Below are positions 32,331-44,497 of a stretch of 64,000 bases of DNA, piece after piece. The stretch comes from Diphasiastrum complanatum. Taxonomy: Eukaryota; Streptophyta; Lycopodiopsida; Lycopodiales; Lycopodiaceae. The notes below the pieces were generated by a model. It was not told the origin of the DNA, did no database searches, and was given only the letters and a program-made list of their open reading frames with translations. The position numbers were made by a program, and so were the translations under genes. Position 1 is the stretch's first letter. Each line of letters begins with the position of its first letter. The stretch lies in contig CM055115.1 in NCBI GenBank assembly GCA_029204225.1, positions 9,167,466 to 9,231,465 on the forward strand. The letters are read 5' to 3'.

Positions 32331-33787
32331 ACCAAGCAATCCACTAGAAACATGCTGATGGCTTGATCTAAATGGTTTCATGGCCAGTTTACAGACTAGA
32401 CAGTCTTCACAAGTAGATAATTTGACTATCCTATCTGGATAGTCAAGATCAACAACACATTTGTTGTACAAAAGAATAATGTAGGTGACAAAGTCTATAA
32501 TGCCAAAGTGAACTGTTATTTCTTTGAATAGAAGTACTAAGAGCATGACTAGAGGTAGAACAACAATGACTTAATCTATACAAGAATCCATGTCTCTTTC
32601 CGAGTGCTAGGATCCTGTCTTCCTTATCAACTACTTTACACTCATCAGATTCAAATTCTATTTTATGTCCTAGATCTGTAATTTTGCTAACAAAGAGCAA
32701 ATTTGTAGATAGATTCGGTAGATGCACTACATTTCAAAGTAGCTTAGATTGATCATTTGCAAAGCTCGATCTTACTGTACCTTCACCTTTGATAGCCTGT
32801 GTGCTATTGTTGCCTAGGTGAACATATCGTTTGGTATTGGAAGGCGTATAGGACTCAAAATAGCCAATATGCCTAGTCATGTGTTGTGTGGCTCTAGAGT
32901 TTAGAAACCAGGAGTTGTCGTTGGATGTTCTTTTATGGCTAGTCATTAAGGCATCATTATCCGATTCTTGAATCGACTGTGGTGCTTCTGTACCTGCATA
33001 TGCCACTTGTTTCGACTGCCCCTTGCTGTTGTTCTTTTCTTGTAGTATGCGACAACCTTGGATCTTGTGGTTGGTTCATCGGAATATGTGTAGAACAACT
33101 AATTCTTTGTCGGCTAGTTTGACTGCTCTTGACGCTGTGTCGGTTCATGATTTAGCTTTGGTTGCTTTGGGCCTTTCTTCTTTTGCTTAGTTGAGCCTTT
33201 GTTGGTGTATAAGACATGAGAGTCGACACTTGAGGAACCAGAGACTTTGTTCCTTCTGCTCTCTTCCTAAAACAACATTGTCATGACTCTTGAAAGAGCC
33301 AATTCAGGGTGTGTCAAGATGATCATCACCCAGCTGTCGTATGAGCTTGGAAAGCTTGAAAGTAGTGTCATTACTACATCTTGATCATCTATGACAAATC
33401 CAAAAGTGGCCATTTGCTTTAGCAGGTTCTTGAACTGGTTAATGTGATTCTGTAGGGAATCTTCGTTGGTCATCTTGAGGGAGAAAATGTTCTTTCTTAG
33501 ATGTAGCTTGGAAGCTACGTCGCGCACATCGTACAAAGTGCTCAAGATGTCCCAGAATTCCTTGGAGATATGAGCTTCATACACATGGCTGATTTGAGTG
33601 TTTGATATATTGAGGATGATCAGTACAAAGGCTTTGCCATCCTTCAGCTTCCATCGAGAGATTGCAGCATCATCAGCTTCGTTTCTTACCTCTACACCTA
33701 TAACAACGTCATAAAATTTCTTAGCCATTAGCATAGTTCTCATCTTAAATTTCTATAGATGGTGATTGGCTCCATCAAGCTTGTCCA
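32331..33787 (-). pseudogene. Copia gag-protease-pre-integrase fragment
   Basis: The minus strand begins MDKLDGANHHL, then the gag MRTMLMAKKFYDVVIGVEVR, LIILNISNTQISHVYEAHIS and KEFWDILSTLYDVRDVASKL. The protease reads SWFLNSRATQHMTRH, with Asn in place of the catalytic Asp. The pre-integrase region reads LALGKRHGFLYRLSHCCSTS and LWHYRLCHLHYSFV, then CEDCLVCKLAMKPF. The knuckle is broken. Integrase is missing: the copia match ends after GLLGV, the same joint as in 13.5 and 39.8 kb. The counterpart on the plus strand is 38,494-40,464. Confidence 0.83.
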
Positions 33788-33865
33788 TGATAGGACAGGC
33801 TTTCCCTTGAAAATCCAGGTGGATATTAGTCTAAGCGATAGTAATAACTATCAGTGAATTGAGAA

Positions 33866-33990
33866 TGAAAATAGACTAACTCACTAACTTCACTTCATTC
33901 CATTTCAAAGAAATATGCGAGAACAAATGCTCTTTATATAGCCTAGTAGTTGTTCTAAATATGAAATAGTCATCTTAAGTTCCATAACCA
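33866..33990 (-). repeat. Short copia LTR (125 bp), 5' LTR context
   Basis: It precedes gag on the minus strand with an 80-bp leader. Same ends as the other members; TATA box present. Confidence 0.75.
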
Positions 33991-34112
33991 CTTTTGAAAA
34001 GGATCATAATAACATATGGACTCTAGGTCGAAATGAAAATCGACCATGGATCGATTTGATCTTTGACCTGGTATCAGAATACACTTAACCTATTCTAAGC
34101 TCATTCTTTTTA

Positions 34113-34217
34113 TCACATGTCCTCATCCTCAGATTAAGCAAGTCCTCCAAATGTAGATGAATTGTTGTAATGTGCTCCTTCCAAAAATCTATTAAAGTTT
34201 GAATATGAAAATTTGGG
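34113..34217 (-). pseudogene. Acidic-tail gene 3' end (copy b), fused into copia integrase
   Basis: The frame reads FSYSNFNRFLEGAHYNNSST, then FGGLA, a stop where other copies have Gln, and SEDEDM. At 34,217/34,218 it is joined in another frame to the copia integrase LRSD. The joint shows that the unit (gene 3' end plus LTR plus gag) was inserted or recombined into a different copia element. Confidence 0.45.
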
Positions 34218-35839
34218 ACACTATCTGATCTTAGAACTTTGATCTTCCTACCTGTCTGATTTTCGACCAATGCTTTGAAGCTCTTGAAGTTATCAAATGC
34301 ATCTGATTTCTTCTTCAAGAAGTAGATCCACGTCTTACGTGAAATATCATCAATAAAGGTCATGAAATAGAAGGCTTTACCTAAGGACATGGTCCTCATA
34401 GGCCCGCACAAATCTGTGTGGATTAAATCCAAAATGTTCTTTGCTCTTGCAACACCCCCTTTATTGGACTTCTCTCGATGCTGCTTCCCATATACACAGG
34501 ATTCGCACATCGATTTCAAGTGATCTTCTATGGTAGGCAATCCTGTTACCATCTCCAATTTTCTCATCAAACTGAGGCTTCCCAAGTTCAAGTGACCAAG
34601 CCTCTTATGCCACAGCTCAGTTTGCGATGGAATGGACGATACAAGTCCGTGTTGCCCCTTAATTGTAGCATTCAACCTGTACAATTTTGTATTGGGCTCT
34701 CTGACTCCATCCGCAATAACTTTGAACTTTTGGTTCACATCCCTCACAAAGCAACGATCATGGGCGAACTCCACTTTCAACTTTTGATCAGTAATGACTC
34801 CAACAGAAAGTAGATTTTTTTTCAGACCTTGTACGTAAAGTACCTCCCTGATCATCCTGCTTTTGCCATCAAGTAGTTGGATTGAAACGGTGCCTATTCC
34901 CTTGATTTTGCACACCTCACCATTTGCTTGTGAAACAGATGTTCCATTATCCGACACCTTCAAACTACTGAACCAATTCTTGTCACCTGTCATGTGTCTT
35001 GTGGCTCCCAAGTCAATATACCATGCTTGATCATCTTGATTAGATGACAATGCAGATATGAAGATGCTAGAGTCTTCAATCTCACCCTCATCGACAAGGT
35101 TACCTGCTTGTTTTGGTTTCCCCTTGACTTGTACCGCCAAGAATTTGCGACATTCACTCTTCCAATGGCCCTTTTTACCACAATGGAAGCACTTGCCTTT
35201 CTTCTTAGTTTTACTGGAAGATCCCTCGTCCTCTTGAGACTTGGCAAATTGCTGCTTAGACTTCTTCTTGCACTTGCCCTTGCCTTGTTTTTGGCGTGTC
35301 GCAAGTGCCTGATCGTCAGTATTTTGACGTCTAGCTTTCACCATTTCTCGTCGTTGCTCTTCCTGCATCAAGATTTCTGTGAGCTCGTCAAAGGTTGGCA
35401 ATCTTTCTGTTGATGCTATTCCGCTCACAAACATCTGATAGGATTCTTCAATGCCACACAATGCATTGTGCACCAGCTCCACGTCACGTATGCGCTCACC
35501 AATAGAATGCAGTTCATCTCTCATTGTCTTGATTCTGATCATGTACATCTGAATGTTCTCTCCTTGCTCCATGCGGGCACTATTCAACTTTGACTTCAGA
35601 AACATGATTCTTGACGGATTTGACATCTCAAACTGCTCCTTTAGCACATCCCATGCCTGTCTGGGTGTCACAGCATCACAAATGTGAGTAATGATGTGAT
35701 CCTTCACTGACAAGTTAATGAAGGTCAAAGCTTTCCTCATCTTTTTGTCGAACACTTTGATATTTGCTTCATTTGGTGGCCTTCTCTCATCACCTGTGAT
35801 GACTTCCCACACATCTTTCTCCATCAATATGTTTTTCAT
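34218..35839 (-). pseudogene. Copia gag-protease-integrase polyprotein, 3'-truncated (largest coding remnant)
   Basis: This is the longest frame in the window. Gag (UBN2 type) spans about residues 1-165 (WEVITGDERRPPN, AWDVLKEQFEM, MRDELHSIGERI). It is followed by a basic linker and an intact zinc knuckle CFHCGKKGHWKSEC at 217-230. Protease follows: WYIDLGATRHMTG at about 273-285, with Leu where the catalytic triad normally has Ser or Thr. The zinc-binding pre-integrase reads LWHKRLGHLNLGSLSLMRKL ... CESCVYGKQHR. The integrase core starts LIHTDLCGPM and FIDDISRKTWIYFLKKKSDA and ends at KVLRSD: two catalytic Asp are kept, but Glu, reverse transcriptase and RNase H are lost. The leader, primer-binding site and LTR lie upstream at 35,840-37,362. 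Confidence 0.88.
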
Positions 35840-37108
35840 TTTGAATTTCTACACTGCATAGTTAGAAATCTCGTCCAATTTGCTACTTTCACTCAAAATG
35901 GCCTCTCCCATGTTTGCCATCGCAAAACTACTTAAAACTTCTGCCATAGGCTAAAAACAGTATGTCGAGGCCAACAATGATGTGAGCAGTTGAAAATAGT
36001 GACCTGCACTTCTGGCGTACTCCGAACACTTTCTCCGCTGCAATCACTCTGTTTTGCTGTATCGTACTTGCAGGTACAGTCTGGGTGCCCTTGGTTTGGA
36101 GGTTATAGCCTTTCGTTTGGGTCAAAACAGGCAAAGGACCCAAAAATAGGGACTTTTCTAGTTTTTGAACTGTTTCTTCACCTTGAAGAAACTCCACTCT
36201 TCACTTGTGAAGGGACCCAGCTCCAATTTCAGTATGAAAATTTTTAATGAAGTTGAAGGCTAAAATGCACTTCACTTCTTCAGGGCCCTCTTCAACAACC
36301 CTTCAGACTCCATCCAATGGCTGAATATGATCCAACTGTGGATGTCCCTTCTAGGTAGCACAATCTGAGCCGTCGATCTTGTAACTCCTCTATCCAACGG
36401 ATCTGAACACTTCTGTGCACCAATGAGAGTCTTGTAGACACTATCCACTTAGAAACGCTATGCTCTCACCCTGGTTCCATGCGCGAACAGTCCGCGACCT
36501 CCCTGTCTACGGCCGCGCCTCCCCACACTCATTTTTGTTTGATCTAACTCACCTCTGGATCGATTTGAGAACGATATGAGGCCTGGAGCAGGGTCGCCCT
36601 ACTGATTCCAAGTCTGTAGAGTGTTCACTCAAGAAATTCCGTGGAGAAACGGTGATTTTAGCTCAACTTGACAAAGTGGCTTTTTTTTCACCTTTTACCG
36701 CAAATCTGCTAGGTTAATTGTCTAGAGACAAATCTCTGACATAAACCTCAGAATCTCTCCATGGCTGGTTGAGAATGTGATTAGCTTTCTTCTTGTCCTT
36801 ACGACATCCAAAATGGTGCACAAACAATGAAGAAATCACCAGTTATGTATAAAAATCGAAACCCCAAACCCGGTTTCAATTTTCAGCTGGCTTCAAAATT
36901 GTCATTTTTTCACCAAATTTTTCCCTGTTTGATGCTATGCACAGGCTAATAGTCCCCCTGCTAAGCTTAGCAAGCCTCTAGAAACTAGAAACCGTGCACC
37001 AGTGCTTCTATTTCCGTCTTCAACCCGCCGTAAACCCCGAACTCTCAGAAGACAGTTCTCCCGAAGCTCTCTTCAACGACGATGTTGTACTGTGTACACT
37101 CCCTGTAC
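35840..37108 (-). other. Copia leader between LTR and gag
   Basis: About 1.27 kb without a long frame. In the minus direction it connects the primer-binding site to the gag start. The gag N-terminus may begin upstream of 35,839 (minus strand MGEAILSESSKLDEISNYAV then a stop), which would restore the usual copia gag start if one stop is a mutation. Confidence 0.55.
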
Positions 37109-37121
37109 GGCTCTGATACCA
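37109..37121 (-). promoter_or_regulatory. Primer-binding site, initiator tRNA-Met type
   Basis: The minus strand reads TGGTATCAGAGCC next to the LTR end. Confidence 0.88.
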
Positions 37122-37362
37122 ACTTAGAATTTGCATTGAACAGGAACACAGATCATGCTACATAGTAACACAGACAGAAAACACTCTCCACAGCAAGCTC
37201 ACATAGCAACTGTATTTCTCAAAATGAAATTACACTGTACATATAGTTGTTCACTTAGGCAACCCATGCAAGACCCAGGTTTCCGTTGGCGGGAGGCATG
37301 TCCCGTCCACTGATAGGACCCACAGTACAGTAACACAGTGATTCTACTTTAATTCTAACTCA
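37122..37362 (-). repeat. 5' LTR of the copia element at 34-37 kb
   Basis: About 241 bp. The plus strand shows ACTTAGAATT at one end and AATTCTAACT at the other, nearly inverted; the minus strand starts TGAGTTAGAATT. A partial copy in opposite orientation is at 38,305-38,492. The exact ends are uncertain by a few bases. Confidence 0.6.
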
Positions 37363-37365
37363 AAG

Positions 37366-37515
37366 GACCTTCAGCTTCCATCGAGATATTGCAACATCGT
37401 CAGCTTTGTTTCTTACCTCTGCACCTATAACAACGTCATACAATTCCTTAGCCATTAGCACAGTTCTCATCTTAAATTTCTACATATGGTAATTGGCTCC
37501 ATCAAGCTTGTCCAT
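37366..37515 (-). pseudogene. Copia gag N-terminal stub
   Basis: The minus strand reads MDKLDGANYHM, stop, KFKMRTVLMAKELYDVVIG, then AISRWKLK, cut by the LTR at 37,362. It is the same gag family as 33,787, and the LTR of the other element interrupts it. Confidence 0.7.
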
Positions 37516-37592
37516 GATAGCACTGGCTTTCCCTTGGAAATCCAAGTGGATATTAGTCTAAGCGATACTAATAACTATCAGTGACTTGAGAA

Positions 37593-37717
37593 TGAAAATA
37601 GACTAACTCACTAACTTCACTTCATTCCATTTCAAAGAAATATGCGAGAACAAATGCTCTTTATATAGCCTCGTGGCTGTTCTAACTATGAAATATCCGT
37701 CTTAAGTTCCATAACCA
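37593..37717 (-). repeat. Short copia LTR (125 bp), 5' LTR context
   Basis: Same family and length as 33,866-33,990, upstream of the gag stub at 37,515. Confidence 0.75.
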
Positions 37718-37921
37718 CTTTTGACAAGGATCATAATAACATATGGACTCTGGGTCGAAATGAAAATCGACCATGGATCGATTTGATCTTCGACCTGGTA
37801 TCAAAATACACTTAATCTATTCTAAGCTCATTCTTTTTTAAACAACAAACAAACTATCATAAGAAATAATTATTTTGCTAATGTAGATCGAAATAAGAGG
37901 CAAGTAGATCATGCCATGTTA

Positions 37922-38200
37922 TCACATGTCCTCATCCTCAGATTGAGCAGGTCCTCCAAATGTAGATGAATTGTTGTAATGTGCTCCTTCCAAAAATCTA
38001 TAAAAGTTTGAATATGAAGATTTGGGACTGCGCAAAGAAAATGACCAGTCTCTATTGTTGCATCGATCATCAATTGTTGTTTTGGGGTACATCTTTGCTT
38101 GTCGATGTCCCAGCTGCTTCAGTTTGTATGTGAACAAAGTTATAACATGAATTGCATCAAAAGAATCACTTGACGCAGCAGAACTTTTCTTCTTGAGCAT
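37922..38200 (-). pseudogene. Acidic-tail gene 3' end (copy c, longest)
   Basis: A 92-codon frame beginning MLKKKSSAASSDSFDAIHVI, containing FYRFLEGAHYNNSSTFGG and ending PAQSEDEDM. This is the longest version of the tail seen at 14.8, 34.1 and 51.9 kb. The acidic C-terminus is clear; the family is not recognised. Confidence 0.4.
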
Positions 38201-38304
38201 GTGTAAAGAGGGTACATCTTTTTCGTAAGTGACCAGTACTCGAGTCTTCCATATAACAGCTGCACATTATATAAGGTTTTGCCTATAAATTTACCCACGA
38301 GGCA

Positions 38305-38492
38305 AGTCAATGGGACATGCATCCCGCCAATGGCAACTTGGATCATGCATGGGTTGCCTGAGTGAACAACTATATGTACAGTGTAATTTCATTTTGAGAA
38401 ATACAGTTGCTATGTGAGCTTTCTGTGGAGAGTGTTTTCTGTCTGTGTTACTGTGTAGCATGATCTGTGTTCCTGTGCAACGCAAATTCTAA
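38305..38492 (+). repeat. Partial copia LTR, opposite orientation to 37,122-37,362
   Basis: It shares CATGCATGGGTTGCCT, GTGAACAACTATATGTACAG and the end GCAAATTCTAAGT. It lacks the U3 start. It directly abuts copia gag at 38,494, mirroring the situation at 37,362-37,366, where the other LTR abuts the gag stub. Confidence 0.65.
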
Positions 38493-38493
38493 G

Positions 38494-40464
38494 TCTTTGC
38501 GCTGATCATCCTCAATATGTCAGACACTCAAATCGGCCATGTGTATGAAGCTCAGATCTCCAAGGAAGTCTGGGACATCTTGAGCACTCTGTACGATGTG
38601 CGCGACATAGCTTCCAAGCTACATCTAAGAAAGAACATTTTCTCGCTCGAGATGACCAACGAGATTCCCTATAGAATCACATCAACCAATTCAAGAACCT
38701 GCTAAAGCAAATGGCCACTTTTGGTTCTGTCATAGATGATCAAGATGTAGTAATGACACTACTTTCAAGCTTTAAAAGCTCATACGACAGTTGGGTGATG
38801 ATCATCTTGACACACCCTGAATTGACTCTTTCAAGAGTCATGACAATGTTGTGTTAGGAAGAGAAGAGAAGGAACAAAGTCTCTGGTTCCTCAAGTGTCG
38901 ACTCTCATGCCTTATACACCAACAAAGGCTGAACTCAGCAAAAGAAGAAAGGCCCAAAGCAACCAAAGCTAAATCATGAACCGACACAGCGTCAAGAGCA
39001 GTCAAACTAGCCGACAAAGAGGTAGCTGTTCTGCACATATTCCGGTGAACCAACCACAAGATCCAAGATTGTCGCATACTGCAAGAAAATAACAACAGCA
39101 AGGGGTAGTCGAAACAGGTGACAAATGCAGGTACAGAAGCACCACAGTCGATTCAAGAATCGGATAATGATGCCTTAATGACTAGCCATCAAAAAACATC
39201 CAACAACAACTCCTGGTTTCTGAACTCCGGACCCACACAGCAAATGAGTAGCTATATTGGCTATTTCGAGTCCTATACGCCTTCCAATACCAAATGATAT
39301 GTTCACATGGGCAACAATAGCACACATGCTATCAAAGGTGAAGGTACAGTAAGATTGAGCTTTGCAAACGATCAATCTAAGCTACTTTGAAATGTACTGC
39401 ATGTACCAAATCTATCTACAAATTTGATCTTTGTTACCGGAATTACAGATCTAGGACATAAAGTAGAAATTGAATCCGATGAGTGTAAAGTAGTTAATAG
39501 GAAAGACAGGATCCTAGCACTCGGAAAGAGACATGGATACTTGTATAGATTAAATCATTGTTGTTCTACCTCTAGTCAGGCTCTTAGTACTTCTATTCAA
39601 AGAAATAACAGTTCAGTTTGGCATTATAGACTTTGTCACCTAAATTATTCTTTTGTACAACAAATGTCTAAACAATCTATTGTTGTTGATCTCGACTATC
39701 CAGATAGGAAAGTCAAATTATCTACTTTGTCTAGTTTGTAAACTGGCCATGAAACCATTTAGATCAAGCCATCAGCATGTTTCTAGCGGATTGCTTAGTG
39801 TACTTTATCAAGAAGAAGTCAAAAGCTTTCAATTGTTTCAGAATCTTCAAGGAGCATGCAGAGAAAGAAATTGGCAGACAAATCAAAGCCCTGAGGTCCA
39901 ATAATGGTGGAGAGTACATCTCTACTAAATTCAAGGAGTACTGCCAGAGCCAAGGCATTGAACAACAGTTTATCACTCCTTATTCACCTCAATCTAATGG
40001 CTTAGCCGAGAGGAAGAATCGTACCCTGGTAGAGTCAGCCAAATGTATGTTGGCACATGAATCTTTGTTGCAGAGCTTCTGGGTTGAAGCTGTCTCCATT
40101 GCAGCCTACGTCCAAAACAAATGTTTGACTAAGGCCCTCATAGGCAAAACACCACATGAGGTTTGGACAGGATCTAAGGCTTCAATGTGGATGCATCACC
40201 TATGCGCACATCCCGAAGGAGATGAGGAAGAAATTCAACTTCCGAGGTCTCAAGACCATCCTTACTGGATACACTTCATCTGACCAAGCTATACGACTTC
40301 GATACCTAGCAGATTTTACTCAATAGGGATACAGTCTTTATCGACGATCAATTTCACGATTTCAAAGGCAAATGCAAAGTTCCATGCAAACCTTCGATGC
40401 CTTTGCCTCCGATACGACAATTCGAGCCTTGGGCTCAAGCGTGCCTATAATCAATGGACTACCC
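38494..40464 (+). pseudogene. Copia gag-protease-integrase remnant
   Basis: Starts inside gag (ADHPQYVRHSNRPCV in broken frame; open from MSDTQIGHVYEAQISKEVWD, DILSTLYDVRDIASKLH). Protease: SWFLNSGPTQQMS, again Asn for the catalytic Asp. Pre-integrase: KVEIESDECKVVNRKDRILA, VWHYRLCHLNYSFVQQMS. The integrase core from 39,805: VYFIKKKSKAFNCF, LRSNNGGEYIS (Asp to Asn), NGLAERKNRTLVE, GKTPHEVWTGSKASM. The segment with the first catalytic Asp is deleted at about 39,803. Reverse transcriptase is absent: the copia match ends at 40,464 in a dispersed repeat. Confidence 0.83.
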
Positions 40465-40828
40465 CAATGTCAAACTGGCATGCAAAGCACACTACATCAG
40501 TTACAAACGTCATTACGGAATTTTTCTACGTAAACTTCAGTTTTACAGAATTTGTCATCCATTAACATTGATTTGTAACCCAACTGTAAGAGCACATGCG
40601 TATGACCACTCAAATCCATTGTAAATCTCTCATGCATGTCAGAATCACTCTGAGAATCAACTAATCCATGCAAGCACAGTACTACAAATTAGGGAAATGA
40701 CTGGCATGCAATCAGAACAATTTCAAATTTTGCCAATTTTACTCACAAAATTGCAAAACTTCAGATGATCATAACTTTGGCTATAGGACACCAAATTGGG
40801 TGCTGCAAAGCTTAGTACAGAGGGAGAC
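40465..40828 (+). repeat. Dispersed non-coding repeat at the left edge of A'
   Basis: The first 220 bp match 15,484-15,706 and 52,938-53,160. The rest matches 53,158-53,310, and from 40,747 also the window start. This shows what probably lies just left of position 1. Confidence 0.7.
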
Positions 40829-41069
40829 CAAGTGAATAAGATGCTTGCTAAACAGATGTTGTCTTCCGAACTTGACATGACCGATCTGGACGAAGCTCAC
40901 TTTTGTTTGGGCATTCAAATTCACAGAGACGGAGCTAGAAGTCTGATCTTTATCACTCAGCAACGGTATCTTCACAATACCCTTATCAGATACAATCTGA
41001 TCAATTGTAAACTCGCTCACTCACCAATGCATTCAGGCTTGCGATTAACGAAGGGCCAATGCCAAGAAG
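40829..41069 (+). pseudogene. Copia reverse transcriptase 3' remnant (A')
   Basis: Direct copy of 83-323 with few differences (K to E, D to H, S to T in the protein). Same truncation. Confidence 0.8.
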
Positions 41070-41194
41070 TGGTTATGGAACTTAAGACGGTTATTTCATA
41101 TTTAGAACATCTACGAGGCTATATAAAGAGCATTTGTTCTCGCATATGTCTTTGAAATGGATTGAAGTGAAGTTAGTGAGTTAGTCTATTCTCA
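41070..41194 (+). repeat. Short copia LTR (125 bp), A' copy
   Basis: Exact-length counterpart of 324-448, with the TATA box. Confidence 0.75.
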
Positions 41195-42369
41195 TTTTAT
41201 TGATGTGAATGATTTACTTTCTCTATGCTATTTTTAAGATTATACTTATGAAGTTTTGCTCATATAGTAGAATCTCTTTATTCTTATTTAAGTGATCATT
41301 GTTATTCCATGCAATGAATGCTTGTCTGATGAGAGGGGAAGTAATGCTTGTTACCATAATTGAAATACAAGTGACAAGTCTAAAATCTTAGTACATACAT
41401 AAACGATGAATGGCATGTAGTTCCAACTTCTATAATTCCATTATCCAAATTTCATAAAAGCAAATCACAAATTGTTATAATATCTATCAGTCTGCAACGT
41501 GTAAACAACCTAAAAGTGAAATCCTAAATTCTTCATAGTAAAGCCTGAGGAGATAGGGCTGAATCATGATACCTAAAGGCCAACTAGTGATGTCTAGCAT
41601 AGCCTCCTCCTAGTCACCCATGATGTAGTATAGGCTCTAGCTCAAGACCCTCATCCTCACCTTGTTGACATATTTGCTGTTCTTTGAAAGACAAATAGCA
41701 CTTTGGCATGCGGTGCAACTTGAAAATGTGATGCATAGTCCGACCTAGCTAAATAAATAACGAGTACCGAGGTTAATCATGGCATTCTATTACCTAGTCA
41801 TATTCCAGGCAACTCCCTTGGATCACTTTGTTGGGTTGGTATCCAAAGTGTTTTTTGGTCCCATTTTTTAGCACTCTTAGGGGTCCAGTATGCATTTACA
41901 CGTTCTAGGGTAAAACCTATTATGTAGCGACTAGGGTTTTGAAGGTGTCCAAATAGCATATAAATAGAGATCGATAGAGAGAACACCACACATTTGATTG
42001 AGAGAGAGAGAGCGCGAGCGAGCGAGAGTGAGACCGCGAACGATTTGCCAAGAAGAGGCTTACTTGAATGCAGACGTGTTGAATGTAAGAGACAGAGGAC
42101 GGAACTCAATAAATTCCTTCGAACCTCTGAGTCAGTGATAATCTGTAGCTGGGTTCGTCGACAATCTCAAGGCGAATTTTACTTCATAATTTTTTTGTCT
42201 TGACAACGTTCTCAAGCTATTTCAGAAGGTACAGCGGTAGGCCGGTAGCCTTACCTTGATTTCTGCAAAATACACAGACGGCAAAGGTTGCTTCCTTAAC
42301 TCTGCCTGAAGAAACACCGCCATGGTTTTTGTAAATTCGCTGTGATCTCACGGTCATGGTGCTGCCAAT
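41195..42369 (+). other. 5' flank of BYPASS1-like copy 3
   Basis: Direct counterpart of 449-1,640. The GA tract is contracted to about 14 bp. Non-coding. Confidence 0.6.
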
Positions 42370-43266
42370 ATGTCATTTCACGACAATTTGTCGTCATGTC
42401 TGCAAAAATTGGAAGAGTCAATTGGAGATAAGTTTTTCACAGTAGACTGGATGCAGTATGCTGTGGATATTCTCAGATCTTCTCTTGCAGTCGTTTTGGA
42501 TCTAGTGGAGAAGGTTGTTTTTCCATTAAAATGCTTTAGTACTCTGATGGATGAGACAATGCGACTTATGAATGTTTATAAAGCTTTGATGACGGGTATT
42601 TCCAGATTGCAAATTTATGGGCGGGTAGTCCATATAGCGGTTGAAGCTCTTCAAGCAGGTGGGGATGACTATGATACCATAGTTCAGGCTCTAAATCATT
42701 GCCGACGAGAGATGTCCAGAATACATCAAGCAAACAAGCAACTTGTTGATATGAAACTTGAGGCAGAGGAGGAGCTTTGGAATCTGGGTAGCAGATATGC
42801 AAAGCAATTTGATCCTTGCGCAGTAATTTACCCCATGAAGAGCATAATTTCTTTCGTTTCAATGATTCTTCTGTTTGGATTGCTTCACATGGATAGTTCT
42901 TACTCCGCTAAACTGATTGCGATTTGTTCGACGGGCAAATGGGGTAAATCTACGTCTAATTAACATCAAAGGCTTATCGAGCAAATTGGCTTGCGGTTCA
43001 GTGAGGAAACGAAAGAGAAAATTCTTCTAAGAGAATTTGGAAACATGCAAGCTCATGTGGATAATTTTTTCATTGAATTTCAGTCATTAGGAGAACAGGT
43101 TCCGCGCTCGTTGGAATTGCGACTGTCAGATGTTACGGAGCTTCGGCATAGCTTAAACAGTCTGAACTGTGGTTTGGAAAGTTTGGAGTGCACCGTACGT
43201 GATCTTTTTGATGACATAGTCGCGGGTAGGGCAAAACTCATTTCTGCAGTAAGGAAATTTTGTTGA
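42370..43266 (+). pseudogene. BYPASS1-like pseudogene, copy 3
   Basis: Same frame as copy 1, but codon 198 is TAA (42,961-42,963 region, AATTAACATC) where intact copies have TCA, splitting the product into 197 and 91 codons just after the membrane segment. The upstream extension is also closed by TGA, as in copies 1 and 4. Otherwise consensus residues are kept (QYAVD, NHCRREMSR), plus K for E in STGKWGKS. The stop and GRAKLIS (T to A) are shared with copy 4. Confidence 0.85.
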
Positions 43267-43503
43267 GTGATTCTTCACTAGTTGCACATCTAGAATGACT
43301 ATCGCAAGATTATTTACTAGCTGGATATTGAGGAGTAACATGGCATCAAATTAACTGACAAAAATAGAACATCTTTTATCGTTGTTTATGTTCTTGAAAG
43401 GCAAGATAATTGAGGTCTACAATTTACTTGGTAGAGAAAATTGTAATTGTGATTGCTCTGTCTCATATGCTCGTGGCCTTTACTATGTCTCCTTTGTAGT
43501 ATA

Positions 43504-44497
43504 GTCCCAATCGTCCAGTGCCACAGGAACACATCCATGGTATTCACACTCAACAAGCAACTACTAAGATTAGTTTTGCTTGTACCTATTGGAAAGGATA
43601 TGAAAAGAGCAAATTCAAGCTGAATTTACTAACTATGCAAGTTTTGACTGTCAGAGCTGGGAGTGCTGACGTGGAAGCTTGATGTAGACGAATGGGAAAC
43701 AAGCACTGTGCTAGAAACAATCAAGATGGATCATGGGTACAAATACTGGCTATTGTCCTCGCTTAAATTGATTCAGCTGGTTTGGACTCTGGAGCTTCTC
43801 AATGATGTGTGGCACTAGGAGGTCGTGACTGTCTGCCTCAAAGAGATGGAAGATTTCGAAGAAAAAGTGTTGAGGGGGCACAACGATGGGTGCTCGATGC
43901 TGGGCATCGAGCACCGGGTGCATGACCACCATCTTTTGTGCGTCAATGGCAATTGTAGCCATACAATGTAGATACAAGGGAGTGGGTTGTGTTTTCATCT
44001 TGGCATGACAGATGAAGTGGTTGGTAGTTAATGACACATATGTAGGGTCGATCATTTTTGAATCATGGAGTGCATCTGGCACACAAATATATGTACATAG
44101 CATATGAATGGAAAACACGCTTTTTGGGTGATCTTGCGAGTGATATCGTGTTCTTGATTCTGGAATGATCTCTACTTGCTTACGTTCTGATTGTTTATGA
44201 TTATGTCTGATAGATAATTGGATCCTATTTCTATTTCGCTGTAAGTAAATCATCAAAGGTTATGGGCCCACCCGCGTGAAGGGAGGAAAAGGATCGTGTC
44301 AATCATTTGGTACTCAGGACGTGATCATCCTCATCGGTGTGAGCTAACTCGTGCTGTCAGGACTAACATCATATCTAGAATCTCGAAGGACGGTTGTACT
44401 CGAGAAAGATCCAGAATGGTTGGAGAAGGATCCATGGAGATAAAGATGGTGGTGGTAAATGGATCTTTGATGCTAGCACTGACTCCCAGGCTTAGGA
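43504..44497 (+). other. Sequence unique to A', no recognised gene
   Basis: It begins exactly where the BYPASS1 block ends. A broken plus frame reads TTKISFACTYWKGYEKSK; a 168-codon minus frame (43,750-44,256) has no recognisable domain. The last 260 bp may be the leader of the copia gag that follows. Confidence 0.35.
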
